Shown here: positions 1 through 10,812 of the stretch, piece after piece
Layout of the letters: each line of letters starts with the position of its first letter
Numbering within the stretch: position 1 is the stretch's first letter
The notes under the pieces: generated by a model
The model's input: the letters and a program-made list of their open reading frames with translations, nothing else
Databases searched by the model: none
Told to the model about the DNA's origin: nothing
Translations under genes and position numbers: made by a program
Assembly: GCA_013821825.1 (NCBI GenBank)
Contig: PNJK01000013.1
Span: forward strand, 1 to 64,000
DNA length: 64,000 nt
Direction: 5' to 3'
Origin: Rhodobacter sp.
Lineage (GTDB): Bacteria > Pseudomonadota > Alphaproteobacteria > Rhodobacterales > Rhodobacteraceae

Positions 1-1572
1 TTCGAACTTGCGGGCGGTTTCGGCGTCGGCGGGCGTGTCGGCATTGGCGCGGATGCCGATGTCGCGCAACTCGTCTGCCCAGCTCAGCAGTCGACGGAAA
101 CAGTCGTCCAGCGCCGGGGGCAGCATTTCGGCGGCCCCCGCCAACGCCTCGCCCTTCGAGCCGTCCAGCGTCACCATGTCGCCTTCGCGAAAGACGCGCC
201 CGTCCGCAGCCGTCAGCTTCTTTTCGCGCGCATCCAGCCGCAGTTCCGATGCACCGACCACGCAAGGCAACCCCAGCCCGCGCGCGATCACCGCCGCGTG
301 GCTGGTCATGCCGCCGCGTTCAGTCAGCACCGCCGCCGCCGAATGCATGCCGCGAATATCCTCGGGCGAGGTTTCGCGGCGCACCAGAATGCACGCTTCG
401 CCGCGCGACGCACTGGCTTGCGCAGCCGAAGACGAGAACACCAGCCGCCCCGTCGCAGCCCCGGGGCTGGCCGCGATGCCGCGGGCAAAGACATCGCGCG
501 CGCCGCGTGGATCAACCTGATGGTGCAACAGTTCCGACAAGGCGCGCGGTTCGACCCGCATCACCGCCTCTTCGCGCGGAATCACCCCGTCTTCGGCCAA
601 AGCCACCGCAATCCGCAGATTCGCCCGAGCCGACCGCTGCACCTTGATCGCGTCCAGCACGGCCAGGCGGCCATCCTCGACGGTAAACTCGATCTGCATT
701 TCCTCGCGCAGGCGGGCGCGGCAGATCGCGCCATGCCCGACCAGCGTGGCAAAGATCTCGGGCGCGACCTCTTCCAGAGATGGCCCGCGCGGATCGCGGG
801 TAAGATACATCGCCTCGGTCGTCCTCAGCGCATCTCGGCCCTGCGATTGGCCCAGATAGCGCCCGGTGATCTGACGTTGGCCGGTGACCGGATCGACGAA
901 CTGGATCACCCCGGAACCCGAAATCCCGACGCCGATTCCCTGCGCCATCTCCTGCACCACAAGGCCCAGCGCCGCCTTGTCCGGCGCGCCCTTGGCCTGG
1001 CGCAGCAGACGGGCTGAGGTGCCTTCCCAGGCCCGGGCCATGCTGCGCAGCACCTCGGACAGTTGCCGCGCGGCGTCTTCGGGGAAGGGTTCGTCGGTCT
1101 CGACCTCGTAAAGCCGCAGCGCCTCGCGCAGGGCACCGGGCCCCGGTTTCAGGCTGTCGAATTCCTCGGGGTCCAGCCGCGCGACGTGAATCGCGTAGGA
1201 CTGAATGAAACGCAGGTAAAGCGCGTCCGCCGCCGCCTCGCCATGGGTTTCGGCAAGGCGGGCGTGGCGCTTGGCGTTCAACCCGATGTTGAGGATGGTG
1301 GCCGGACCGCCCCAATCGGGGTTGGCGGGCGAGGGGCGGACGGAAATCAGTGGTCCGTCGCCGAAATGATCAAGGATTCCAGTGGCATCCACCCCATGCC
1401 CCGCCGCAATTGAGCGGACGGTGGTGGCGGGAAGTGCAACGGATTTCGGCACCGGCAGCTCCAGCCGCACAAGGCGTTGCAGGCATTTCGCCCGCCAGCC
1501 ATGCGTGACCGCAGAAATGGCAGCCGAGGGGCTGACCTGTGCGAATTCCGGAATCGGATCGTGTTTCTGCAC
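1..1572 (-). CDS. ppdK: PPDK-like PEP/pyruvate-binding protein (partial)
   Basis: The 5' 524 codons are visible; the gene runs off the left edge. Pyruvate phosphate dikinases interconvert pyruvate/ATP/Pi and PEP/AMP/PPi in the cytoplasm. The central swivelling domain is clear, with GGMTSHAAVIARG and the phosphorylatable His near residue 425. The GTG start at 1572 is fixed by an in-frame TGA 18 nt upstream and an AAAAGG ribosome site. The N-terminus is shorter than in classical PPDK and diverges: the GGKGANL-type lysine loop and the MPGMMDTVLNLG stretch are replaced (here GGPATILNIGL). It may therefore be a PPDK paralogue with altered nucleotide use. It is last in the glyQ-glyS operon, 90 bp after glyS. 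Family assignment is firm; the exact reaction is not. Confidence 0.85.
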   Translation of the reverse strand, partial: MQKHDPIPEFAQVSPSAAISAVTHGWRAKCLQRLVRLELPVPKSVALPATTVRSIAAGHGVDATGILDHFGDGPLISVRPSPANPDWGGPATILNIGLNAKRHARLAETHGEAAADALYLRFIQSYAIHVARLDPEEFDSLKPGPGALREALRLYEVETDEPFPEDAARQLSEVLRSMARAWEGTSARLLRQAKGAPDKAALGLVVQEMAQGIGVGISGSGVIQFVDPVTGQRQITGRYLGQSQGRDALRTTEAMYLTRDPRGPSLEEVAPEIFATLVGHGAICRARLREEMQIEFTVEDGRLAVLDAIKVQRSARANLRIAVALAEDGVIPREEAVMRVEPRALSELLHHQVDPRGARDVFARGIAASPGAATGRLVFSSSAAQASASRGEACILVRRETSPEDIRGMHSAAAVLTERGGMTSHAAVIARGLGLPCVVGASELRLDAREKKLTAADGRVFREGDMVTLDGSKGEALAGAAEMLPPALDDCFRRLLSWADELRDIGIRANADTPADAETARKFE

Positions 1573-1662
1573 CGCAGCACCTTTTGTTCACCTGCAGCAT
1601 ACGCCGAAAGACTTGTCATACAAGCGTGACATTTCTGCGCGGTGACGAATTTGGCGCCGCTT

Positions 1663-3747
1663 TCAGCCCTCGATGCGCGAAAGATCGGCAACGCCGGAAC
1701 AGACGGCCCGGATTCGGTGCATGAGGTTGAGGCGATTCCGCCGGATCACCGGGTTGTCGCTGTTCACCTGCACGGCGGTAAAGAAGGCGTCGATGGGCGC
1801 GCGGAGGGCGGCCATCGCGGCCATGGCGGTGGCGAAGTCCTCCGCCGCCATGGCCGGGGTGATGGTCGCCTCGGCCCGGTCGAGGGCCGCGAAGAGCGCG
1901 CGTTCCTCGTCGGCTTCCGCAAACTTCGGGTCCGCGCCGTAGGAGTATTCGACGCCATCCTTTGCCTCGGCCTGGGCCAGAATGTTGTTGGCCCGCTTGT
2001 AGCCTTGCAGCAGGTTCGCCCCGTCCTCGGTCTTCAGCGTCTCGGAAAGGGCAGTGGCCCGTTTCACCAGCAGCGTCAGGTCGTCATTGCCGGGCATGGC
2101 AAGGCAAGCGTCGATAATATCGTGCGGGACACCTTGGTCGCGGAGGGTGACCTTGAGACGGTCGTGGAGGAAGGCGAGGAGGTCGTTGACATCAGCAAAG
2201 GCTGCCTCACGTTCGCCCACTAGATCAGCGCCTTTGCGGAAAGGCCCTCTCAGCAAGCTGAAGCGAAGGGCATTTTCGAGCACCAACCGGATCACCCCCA
2301 ACGCCGCCCGCCGCAGCGCAAACGGGTCCTTGCTCCCCGTCGGCTTCTCGTCAATCGCCCAGAACCCGGTCAGCGTGTCGATCTTGTCGGCCAGCGCCAA
2401 GGCTACCGACACAGGGTCCGAAGGCACCCCATCACTCTCGCCCTTAGGCCGCCAATGGTCAGGAGCGGCATCGGCGACGGCAGGATTCTCCCCGGCCTCC
2501 AGCGCGTAGTAGCGGCCCATTACGCCCTGCAACTCCGGGAATTCCCCGACCATGGCGCTCTGCAGGTCCAGTTTGGCAATACGCGCGGCGCGTTCCGCCT
2601 CCCCAGCATCCGCCCCGACCAATGGCGCAATCTCGCGCGCCAGCGCGGCGATGCGGTCGATCCGCTCGGCCTGAGACCCAAGCTTGTTGTGGAAGGTGAC
2701 CGATTTCAGTCCCTCCGCCCACTCACCCATCCCCGTCTTCGCCACCCGCAAGTCATTCTCCCAGAAGAACTTGGCGTCCGACAGCCGCGCTGACAGCACC
2801 TTCTGGTTGCCCTTCAGGATCACCGCCCCACCATCCGCCGCCTCGATATTGGCGACGGTCACAAAGCCCTCAATCCGGCCGGTCTTGGGGTTCCTGACCG
2901 AAAAGAACTTCTGATGCTCCTTCATCGAGGTTTGCAACACCTCGGGAGGCAGGCCAAGGAACGCTTCGCCGATGCGGCCCATCAGCGGCACGGGCCATTC
3001 GACCAGCCCCGCCACCTCGGCCAGAAGGCCGGGATCGGGGACGACTTCCATGCCGGCGGCAAAGGCGAGATTCTGCGCGCCCTGCCAGATCGCAGCCTCC
3101 CGCTCGGAGAACTCCAGCACCACCTTGGCGCGCTTCAGCTTGACCGCGTAGTCGTCAAAGCCCGAAACGGTGAACCGCCCCATCCCCATGAAACGGTGGC
3201 CTTCGGTGGTGTTGCCCGCCTCGATGCCATCGACCGTCAGCGGCACGACATGCGCGCCGGTCTCATCCGTCAAGAGGCAGAGGATCGACTGCAACGGCCG
3301 CACCCAGCGCAAGGAGCCGTTGCCCCAGCGCATCGACTTTGGCCAGGGGAAGGCGCGGATCGTGGTGTCCAGCACCTCGGCCACGATGGCGTCGGCCTTC
3401 CGACCGGGCTTTTCGACCACTGCGTAGAAGGTTTCGCCCTTCTTGTCGGCGCGGCGTTCCAACTGGTCCAGCGTCAACCCGGTCGAGCGCAGGAAGCCTT
3501 CGACCGCCGCAGCCGGGGCGGTGGTGTTCGGACCCTTCCGTTCTTCGCGCACGGGGCGGGATTCGGCGGTCAGACCATCGACCGACAACACCAGCCGCCG
3601 CGGCGTGGAAAACGCCCCCGCCGAGGCGTAGGTCAGCCCAGCCTCGACCAGACCATCGGTCACCAGCTTCTTCAGATCCTCGCGTGCGCGGGCCTGCATC
3701 CGCGCCGGGATTTCCTCTGAAAAGAGTTCGATCAGAAGGTCGGCCAT
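1663..3747 (-). CDS. glyS: glycyl-tRNA synthetase beta subunit
   Basis: 694 residues, the usual length for bacterial GlyS. With GlyQ it forms the alpha2beta2 enzyme that charges tRNA-Gly. The N-terminus MADLLIELFSEEIPARM is the family hallmark, and the protein is collinear to the C-terminal anticodon-binding region. It begins 4 nt after the stop of the small membrane protein gene and is co-directional with glyQ, so the three genes are one transcription unit, with the PPDK-like gene downstream. No irregularity seen. Confidence 0.97.
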   Translation of the reverse strand: MADLLIELFSEEIPARMQARAREDLKKLVTDGLVEAGLTYASAGAFSTPRRLVLSVDGLTAESRPVREERKGPNTTAPAAAVEGFLRSTGLTLDQLERRADKKGETFYAVVEKPGRKADAIVAEVLDTTIRAFPWPKSMRWGNGSLRWVRPLQSILCLLTDETGAHVVPLTVDGIEAGNTTEGHRFMGMGRFTVSGFDDYAVKLKRAKVVLEFSEREAAIWQGAQNLAFAAGMEVVPDPGLLAEVAGLVEWPVPLMGRIGEAFLGLPPEVLQTSMKEHQKFFSVRNPKTGRIEGFVTVANIEAADGGAVILKGNQKVLSARLSDAKFFWENDLRVAKTGMGEWAEGLKSVTFHNKLGSQAERIDRIAALAREIAPLVGADAGEAERAARIAKLDLQSAMVGEFPELQGVMGRYYALEAGENPAVADAAPDHWRPKGESDGVPSDPVSVALALADKIDTLTGFWAIDEKPTGSKDPFALRRAALGVIRLVLENALRFSLLRGPFRKGADLVGEREAAFADVNDLLAFLHDRLKVTLRDQGVPHDIIDACLAMPGNDDLTLLVKRATALSETLKTEDGANLLQGYKRANNILAQAEAKDGVEYSYGADPKFAEADEERALFAALDRAEATITPAMAAEDFATAMAAMAALRAPIDAFFTAVQVNSDNPVIRRNRLNLMHRIRAVCSGVADLSRIEG

Positions 3748-3751
3748 TGGA

Positions 3752-4228
3752 TCAGTCCTTGAGGCTGTCGTTCAACTGGTGCCAGGCATAGGCCCGGCCA
3801 TCGGGAAAGACGGCGACGACGCGGTTGACGCCGGGGCGGATGCCTGCCTCCGACAGGAAAGCCAGCGCCTCGCCCCGTTCCAGCGCGGTGCCGATGGCCC
3901 GGGCATCGAAGCAATCGAACCAGCCGGGCGCGATCAGAGGTTCGGCGCCTTCGTAGGTCTGATAGGTCTCGGTCAGTTCGGCGAGGCTCAGGGTCGTGGT
4001 AAAGCAGGCGCGGAACCGGATCGGAGAGCTTTCGCTGTCGATCCCGGTCGCGTTTTCGGCCGGGATGGCTTCGGGCGTGGCACCGATGATCGGGGTCAGG
4101 CGAATCTCCTGCCCCGGCTGGAAGGTCACTGGTTCATAGAACGCGTAGACCTGCAGATACCACATGACCACGCCACCAAGTGCCGCGATCAAGAGCATTG
4201 CTCCCACTGCAAGCCGCCCGCCATTCAT
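3752..4228 (-). CDS. small single-TM protein between glyQ and glyS (DUF6446-like)
   Basis: 158 residues from the ATG at 4228, which overlaps the glyQ stop as ATGA. A further upstream start exists but would lie inside glyQ. Residues 1-25 ([20 protein letters not shown]) form one N-terminal membrane anchor; the rest is soluble and probably periplasmic, with two cysteines (FRACF, WFDCFD). A protein of this kind sits between glyQ and glyS in many Rhodobacterales (recollection of gene order, not searched). Function unknown; translational coupling to glyQ suggests it is made in step with the synthetase. Confidence 0.8.
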   Translation of the reverse strand: MNGGRLAVGAMLLIAALGGVVMWYLQVYAFYEPVTFQPGQEIRLTPIIGATPEAIPAENATGIDSESSPIRFRACFTTTLSLAELTETYQTYEGAEPLIAPGWFDCFDARAIGTALERGEALAFLSEAGIRPGVNRVVAVFPDGRAYAWHQLNDSLKD

Positions 4229-5148
4229 AGGTCTGCCCCCGCTGGCGTCTGCCGGAAGGCATCGGCGCATTTCTTGGCCAGCGCGCGAACGCGGCCGATA
4301 TAGGCCTGCCGCTCGGTGACCGAAATCACCCCACGCGCATCCAGCAGGTTGAAGATGTGGCTGGCCTTGATCGTCTGGTCATAGGCCGGATGCGCCATGA
4401 CGATGCTGCGCCCCGCCTTGTCGGGCTGGACGGCGGCAAGGATGCGGTCGCATTCGGCCTCGGCGTCCTTGAAGTGCTGGAACAGCATCTCGGTATCGGC
4501 CTGGTCAAAGTTGTGGCGGCTGTATTCCTCTTCCGTCTGGCGGAAGATATCGCCGTATTTCAACGGGATCGGGCTGTCGGGATCGTTGAACGGCATGTCC
4601 ATCACATGATCGACTCCCATCACATACATCGCCAGCCGTTCCAGCCCATAGGTCAGCTCGCCACTGACGGGCTTGCAGTCATGGCCGCCGACCTGCTGGA
4701 AATAGGTGAACTGGCTGACCTCCATCCCGTCGCACCAGACCTCCCATCCCAGACCCCACGCGCCAAGGGTCGGGCTTTCCCAGTCGTCTTCGACAAAGCG
4801 GATGTCGTGGACGCCAAGGTCGATCCCGATGGCAGCCAGCGAACCGAGGTAAAGGTCCTGCAGATCCGGCGGCGAGGGTTTGATGATCACCTGATACTGG
4901 TAGTAATGCTGCAACCGGTTCGGGTTTTCTCCATAGCGCCCATCGGTCGGGCGGCGCGAGGGCTGCACATAGGCAGCCGCCCACGGCCGGGTGCCAAGCG
5001 AACGCAGCGTGGTTGCCGGGTGAAAGGTGCCTGCCCCCACTTCCATGTCATAGGGCTGCAGGATCGCACAGCCCTTGGCGGCCCAGTAACCTTGCAGGCG
5101 CAGGATGATTTCCTGAAAGCTGCGGGGCGTGGTGGTGGCGTCAGACAT
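4225..5148 (-). CDS. glyQ: glycyl-tRNA synthetase alpha subunit
   Basis: 307 residues, standard length. It is the catalytic class II subunit, binding Gly and ATP and pairing with GlyS. Family hallmarks are visible: [19 protein letters not shown] near the N-terminus, [15 protein letters not shown], and [20 protein letters not shown]. It is the first gene of the operon; its stop overlaps the next start (ATGA). Start at 5148 gives the expected N-terminus. Confidence 0.97.
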   Translation of the reverse strand: MSDATTTPRSFQEIILRLQGYWAAKGCAILQPYDMEVGAGTFHPATTLRSLGTRPWAAAYVQPSRRPTDGRYGENPNRLQHYYQYQVIIKPSPPDLQDLYLGSLAAIGIDLGVHDIRFVEDDWESPTLGAWGLGWEVWCDGMEVSQFTYFQQVGGHDCKPVSGELTYGLERLAMYVMGVDHVMDMPFNDPDSPIPLKYGDIFRQTEEEYSRHNFDQADTEMLFQHFKDAEAECDRILAAVQPDKAGRSIVMAHPAYDQTIKASHIFNLLDARGVISVTERQAYIGRVRALAKKCADAFRQTPAGADL

Positions 5149-5343
5149 GGCTGCGGCGTCCAGACTTGCGGCGGGAAATGGTTGCGCCTTCCCTATCCAT
5201 TGGGCCCGACAGGGTCAATTCCGGAAAGAGCTGGCCCCGCCCGACGATCTTGTGACCACCGGGCGGCCAGTCAGACCCTTGCTGCGGGCGGCTTGATCCC
5301 TGACGCCGACCGCGATTGCCCGTGAAGCCTCAGTGCACCCACC

Positions 5344-5573
5344 GTGATTTTCAGACCCGTTGCCGTCTTTGCCCTGTTCATGACGACATTTCTGGCGGTT
5401 GCCCCGCCCGCGGCGGCTCGGAATGGCACCGCCTGCCGGCCCAAGTGATGACCTTCGGCAGGCTGGAGGATGTGACCGGCCTCAACGGTGGGTCTGGCCT
5501 GAAAGGCCTGGCCATCGAAACGCTGTCTGTCGACGCAGGCGGCCCGGTTCCGGATACCACCGGAGCGGGATGA
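5344..5573 (+). pseudogene. possible frame-broken small secreted protein
   Basis: The 447-bp gap between glyQ and trkH holds one coding-like trace. A GTG-started frame (5344-5448) encodes a signal-peptide-like segment (VAVFALFMTTFLAVAPPAAA) and stops as TGATG. The overlapping ATG opens a second frame (about 40 codons, ending 5573) with GLKGLAIETLSVDAGG. Read together they could be one small exported protein broken by a frameshift, or chance. No clear ribosome site. Nothing else is evident in the gap. Confidence 0.2.
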
Positions 5574-5595
5574 TCGTCCTTGTGTCCTGCTGGGA

Positions 5596-7044
5596 CTAGC
5601 GTCGCCAGAAGCTGGGCAGGACCAGCACCAGAACCGCCAGCAGGCCCAGGCGGCCAAGGATCATGCACAGCGTCATGATCGCGATCGCGCCGGGCGGGAA
5701 GTCGACGAACGTGCCGGTGCGCTCGACCAGTGGGCCGAAGCCGTAGCCGACATTGCCAAGGGTCGTCCAGACCGCGAACAGCGCCGAGACCGTATCGACG
5801 CCAAAAAGGGTCAGCGCCACGCTCATGATCCCAAGGATCAGGATGTAGCTCGACACGAACAGGATGAGCGCGTTCAGCACGTCCTCCTCGACCGAGCGCC
5901 CGTCATAGCGGATCGGGTCCACGCTGGAAGGGCTGCCGATCCGCCGGATCTCGCGCTTCAGGACGGCCGCCACCAGCTGGACGCGGAAAACCGACAGCCC
6001 GGCGGCGGATGACCCGGAACAGGCCCCGATCACCCCGATCACGAAGGCCACCACCAACATCAGTCCGCCCCAGGTGGGGAAGGTGCCGGAAAAGAACCCG
6101 GACGAGGACATGATGGAGGTGAGGTTGAAGAGCGTCTCGCGGAAGGTCGGCTCCAGCGGTGCCCCGGTCGTCAGCACCCGCCAAACCCAGATCACGACGA
6201 CAGCAAAGCCAAGCCACAGCAGATAAGCCCGAGCCTGGCTGTCCTGCCACAAGGGCCGGGCCGAGCCGTTCACCAGCTGCACATAGCGGATATAGGGCAG
6301 GCTGCCCAAGATCATGAACAGCGCGCCGAAATACTCGCCGGCCCCGATGTACTTGTTGAAGGACTCATCCGACGGCGAAAAGCCGCCGGTTGCAATGGTC
6401 GCCAAGCCGTTCACCACCGCGTCGAGCGCAGTCATCCCGATGGCGGAATAGACCGCGATACAGGTCACCGTCAGCCCGAAATAGACGACGAGGAGCTGGC
6501 GGGCGATGTCGGTCGCGCGCGGCAGGGCCTTGCCGAATGTGTCGAAGCCTTCGGTGCGGAAAAACTGCATCCCGCCGATCCGCATCAGCGGCAGGAAGAT
6601 CATCGCGATGAAGGCGATACCGAGGCCTCCCAGCCAGTTCAGCATCCCCCGCCAAAGGTTCATGCCGATCGGCAGGTCGTCCAGCCCGTAGATCACCGTG
6701 GCCCCGGTCGTCGTGATGCCCGAAACCGCTTCGAAATAGGCGTGTAGCAGGCTGAGGCCCGGCGCGCCGATGTAAAAGGGCAGCGCGCCGAACAGCGGCA
6801 CCAGCGTCCAGATGCTCGCGGTCAGAAGATAGGCCTGCCGGGTGTCCAGCGACTTGCCCAGCGCATTGCCGGTGGACAGGGTCAAGGCACCACCGATCAC
6901 CCCGGTGATCGCGGCCGAGGCGGCAAAGGCGGCGCCGTTGTCCAGCCCGGCCCGCCAATCGATGACGCCAGGAGCCAGCATCAGGATCGCAAGCACGATC
7001 AGGATGCGGCCGATGACATAGGCGACGGGGCGGAGGTCAACCAT
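5596..7044 (-). CDS. trkH: TrkH family potassium transporter
   Basis: 482 residues, strongly hydrophobic throughout, about ten membrane segments as expected for four M1-P-M2 repeats. TrkH is the K+-translocating inner-membrane subunit of Trk systems and works with cytoplasmic TrkA, which is not in the window. Selectivity-loop-like segments include ITTTGATV (near residue 110), ATGGFSPS (near 220) and LGNVGYGFGP (near 430). Stand-alone gene; neighbours are unrelated. Confidence 0.93.
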   Translation of the reverse strand: MVDLRPVAYVIGRILIVLAILMLAPGVIDWRAGLDNGAAFAASAAITGVIGGALTLSTGNALGKSLDTRQAYLLTASIWTLVPLFGALPFYIGAPGLSLLHAYFEAVSGITTTGATVIYGLDDLPIGMNLWRGMLNWLGGLGIAFIAMIFLPLMRIGGMQFFRTEGFDTFGKALPRATDIARQLLVVYFGLTVTCIAVYSAIGMTALDAVVNGLATIATGGFSPSDESFNKYIGAGEYFGALFMILGSLPYIRYVQLVNGSARPLWQDSQARAYLLWLGFAVVVIWVWRVLTTGAPLEPTFRETLFNLTSIMSSSGFFSGTFPTWGGLMLVVAFVIGVIGACSGSSAAGLSVFRVQLVAAVLKREIRRIGSPSSVDPIRYDGRSVEEDVLNALILFVSSYILILGIMSVALTLFGVDTVSALFAVWTTLGNVGYGFGPLVERTGTFVDFPPGAIAIMTLCMILGRLGLLAVLVLVLPSFWRR

Positions 7045-7106
7045 GGTTGGGCATGGCTACGCGGACCGCGCCGCCCCGTCAATCGGCATCAGGCTGGCAT
7101 CCCCGC

Positions 7107-8198
<1,092 letters not shown>

Positions 8199-8340
8199 GG
8201 GGAGTCCTTTCGGTTCAGGCAGGCAAAGCGGCGCTGCCGTCAATTTCAGACAATATACGCGGGAAGCCCGCCCCCGGATCACCCTGGTCCGCGACAAGCC
8301 AGCCAAGAAAACACCGTTCTTGCCGCAATCGCAAGCCCCT

Positions 8341-9522
8341 TCAGGCCCGAGCCAGCGCGCCTTGCAGATCCGCGATCAGATCGCCGGTGTCCTCCAGCCC
8401 CAACGACAGCCGGATCAGGCCCGGAGTGATCCCCAGCGCGTCCTTCAGGTCTTGCGGCAGGCGCTGGTGCGTGGTGGTGGCCGGATGGGTGGCGATGGTC
8501 TTGGCGTCGCCAAGGTTGTTGGAAATCTTGGTGATCTCAAGCGTGTTCATGAAGCGGAAGGCCGCTTCCTTGCCGCCCTTCACCTCGAACGTCACCAGAG
8601 TGCCGCCGGACCCCATCTGATCCATCGCCAACCCATGCTGCGGGTGGCTGGCAAGGCCCGGATAGATCACTCTGGACACCTTTTCATGCCCTTCCAGCGC
8701 CCGCGCCACGGCCAGCGCCGTATCCGCCATCGCCCGGCAGCGCAGATCCAGCGTCGCCATCCCGTTCAAGTGCATCCATGCGGTAAAAGGGCTCATCGAG
8801 CCGCCGGTGTGTTTCATGAACGGTTCCAGCACCTTGCGAACATAGTCGCGGGTGCCGCAGACCACGCCGCCCAAGGCACGGCCCTGCCCGTCGATATGCT
8901 TGGTGGTGGAATAGACCACAACATCCGCCCCCTGCTCTACCGCGCGCGAAAAGATCGGCGTGGCGAAGACGTTGTCGCAGATCACCAGCGCGCCCGCCGC
9001 GTGGGCGATCGCGCAGACCGACCGGATGTCGACCAGTTCCAGCGTCGGGTTCGACATCGATTCGAAGAACACCGCCTTGGTGCCGGGCGTGACGGCCTGC
9101 CGCCACTGGTCCAGATCGGCACCGTCAACGAAAGTGACCTTGACGCCAAAGCGTTGCAGCACCTCTTCCAGCACGTAAAGACAGGATCCAAACAGCGCCC
9201 GCGAGCTGACCACGTGGTCTCCCGCCCGCAGACAGGACATCAGCGCCCCGCTAACCGCCGCCATACCGCTCGCGGTGGCAAAGGCATCCTCGGTCCCCTC
9301 CAGCGCCGCGATGCGTTCCTCGAACATTCTGGTCGTGGGGTTGCCATAACGGGCATAGATGAACTCGTCCTCGCCCGCCTTGACGAAACGGGCTTCGGCG
9401 GCCTCGGCTGTTGGGTAGACAAAACCCTGGGTCAGAAAGATCGCCTCGGCCATCTCGCCATACTGGCTGCGGCGGGTGCCTTCATGCACGAGGCTCGTGC
9501 GGGTCTTCCAGTCTTTCGTCAT
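8341..9522 (-). CDS. metZ: O-succinylhomoserine sulfhydrylase
   Basis: 393 residues from ATG 9522 (GGGGAAG upstream). A PLP enzyme of the Cys/Met metabolism family: it makes homocysteine from O-succinylhomoserine and sulfide. Features seen: TRTSLVHEGTRRSQYGE at the start, YARYGNPTTRMFEERIAALEG, and the PLP lysine in STTKHIDGQGR (about K208). The leader carries a SAM-II riboswitch and an intrinsic terminator, which supports a methionine-biosynthesis role. The choice of MetZ over MetB/MetC rests on general resemblance and the riboswitch. Confidence 0.93.
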   Translation of the reverse strand: MTKDWKTRTSLVHEGTRRSQYGEMAEAIFLTQGFVYPTAEAAEARFVKAGEDEFIYARYGNPTTRMFEERIAALEGTEDAFATASGMAAVSGALMSCLRAGDHVVSSRALFGSCLYVLEEVLQRFGVKVTFVDGADLDQWRQAVTPGTKAVFFESMSNPTLELVDIRSVCAIAHAAGALVICDNVFATPIFSRAVEQGADVVVYSTTKHIDGQGRALGGVVCGTRDYVRKVLEPFMKHTGGSMSPFTAWMHLNGMATLDLRCRAMADTALAVARALEGHEKVSRVIYPGLASHPQHGLAMDQMGSGGTLVTFEVKGGKEAAFRFMNTLEITKISNNLGDAKTIATHPATTTHQRLPQDLKDALGITPGLIRLSLGLEDTGDLIADLQGALARA

Positions 9523-9559
9523 CGCGCCACTTCCCCGATCATGACCCCGCAAGGCCAAG

Positions 9560-9591
9560 AAAAAACCCCGGCAAACCGAAAGGTGCCGGGG
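9560..9591 (-). terminator. intrinsic terminator in the metZ leader
   Basis: On the minus strand an 8-bp stem CCCCGGCA/TGCCGGGG with a 10-nt loop is followed by six T. It lies between the SAM-II aptamer and the metZ start, so it is the likely off-switch formed when SAM is bound. Confidence 0.85.
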
Positions 9592-9603
9592 CCATTGCCC
9601 TTC

Positions 9604-9660
9604 ACCTCTTTAGCGGCTTGTTTAACGTGGCCCGCAATCCGGTAACAAAGCGCCACGACC
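9604..9660 (-). ncRNA. SAM-II riboswitch
   Basis: The minus strand reads TCGTGGCGCTTTG...ATTGCGGGCCACGTTAAACAAG...CCGCTAAAGAGG. This matches the SAM-II aptamer: P1 TCGTGG/CCACG, the invariant GTTAAACAAG, and the terminal CGCTAAAG that forms the pseudoknot. SAM-II elements control methionine genes in alphaproteobacteria. Here it precedes metZ by about 80 nt with a terminator between. Confidence 0.93.
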
Positions 9661-9765
9661 GTTTCCATACGCCCGGGCACCGGCGGGGTCAAGCAGGCGC
9701 CAACATTGCGGCTTTGCGCCACCGTCACCCTTCCGTCATGACCGCGTCACGCGCGCGTTGCCGCC

Positions 9766-10110
9766 TTGCTGCAGGGCTGCAACCAGAGCAGCAACAGCCG
9801 ATCAACAGGCCATGACCGACGATCCCCGCCGGATTCGCGCCGATGCCGGGCCTTACAGGCTGGCGCTGGACCGGGACCGTTCGAAGAGGCGCTCGGCTGC
9901 TTTGACACCGCCATCGCGCTGGCGCCCGGCTTCCGGCGCGCCTACCGCAACAAGATGTCGGCGCTGGCAGACCTGGGCCGCTTCGAAGAGGTGGTGGCCC
10001 TTGGGGATGAGGCGCTGCGCCCCGGCACGATACCGAGTTCGAACCCCCGGATCGAAGAAGACATCCTGTCGCGCCGCCTGCTGGCTCTTGCCAGCTGCAC
10101 GCCAATGTGA
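9766..10110 (+). pseudogene. TPR-repeat protein, probably frameshifted
   Basis: The second half reads as tetratricopeptide repeat: FEEALGCFDTAIALAPGF, RRAYRNKMSALADLGRFEE, VVALGDEAL. The first half of this frame is low quality. An ATG at 9811 in another frame gives MTDDPRRIRADAGPYRLALD, which flows into the TPR frame if one base is gained or lost near 9878. Likely a short TPR protein with a frameshift, or a remnant. A sequencing slip cannot be excluded. Confidence 0.4.
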
Positions 10111-10176
10111 AGAAAATTGCCTGTCTGGTGGCAAGCTGAACCGCCAAACCCCGCCTTCAGGCAGGGTCCACCGCTC

Positions 10177-10812
10177 TCAGACCGGCTGGCCGTCGTCGTC
10201 CAGGTTGATGACTGTCAGGACCAGAGCCCGCAGCACCATGTGCCCAAGCAGCGGAAGCAGTGCCCAGAATACCAGCCATTGCGATGCGGCGACGCTGTAG
10301 ATCAGCGTTTCGTTCAGCAAAAGGAAGCTGAAGTTGTAGACCACCATCATCCGGGTCAGGTTCGGCAGATGGCAGCGCATCTCGGCGTCGGGCCAGAAGC
10401 TGGCGGCGGTTGCCGTACGGCCCTTCATGACATCCACCAGGAAGATGCCGCCGATGATCACGTAGAACGCGCTTTGCATGCGCTGGCTCCACAGCGGATC
10501 GTCCGCACCGACCAGCACCAGCAACGGCAGGCCGGCGAACAGCACCGCAAGCATCGCAGCCTGCGTTGCCGAATAGCGGGTGAGCATCCGCAGCAACATG
10601 CCTTCGAAGCCCAGTCCTATCCGGACAGCCAGAGCGGCAAGGAAAGCTGTCACGAAGGCTTGATCGCCAGAATCGGAGCCCAGCAGAACCGACAGCACCG
10701 GATATCCGACCAGAAGCACCGCGCCCGGCAGGTAAAGACCGCGCGACATCGGCGGCAGGTCCTGAAACAGACTCAGGAAAATGCGGACAAGATCGGCGGG
10801 ATGACGGTACAT
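10177..10812 (-). CDS. multi-TM membrane protein, unknown function
   Basis: 211 residues from ATG 10812, preceded by GAGGGGG. Hydrophobic segments are at about residues 28-48, 55-75, 88-106, 115-135, 155-175 and 180-200, giving five or six membrane helices. The C-terminus NLDDDGQPV is acidic. The overall look recalls Yip1-type proteins but no diagnostic motif was recognised. It lies downstream of yciB on the same strand, 97 bp away, and may share its transcript. Confidence 0.7.
   Translation of the reverse strand: MYRHPADLVRIFLSLFQDLPPMSRGLYLPGAVLLVGYPVLSVLLGSDSGDQAFVTAFLAALAVRIGLGFEGMLLRMLTRYSATQAAMLAVLFAGLPLLVLVGADDPLWSQRMQSAFYVIIGGIFLVDVMKGRTATAASFWPDAEMRCHLPNLTRMMVVYNFSFLLLNETLIYSVAASQWLVFWALLPLLGHMVLRALVLTVINLDDDGQPV

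Noticed and set aside
10030-10055. GTTCGAACCCCC, resembling a tRNA T-arm
   Set aside because: No acceptor, D-arm or anticodon stem can be folded around it; it lies inside the TPR fragment.
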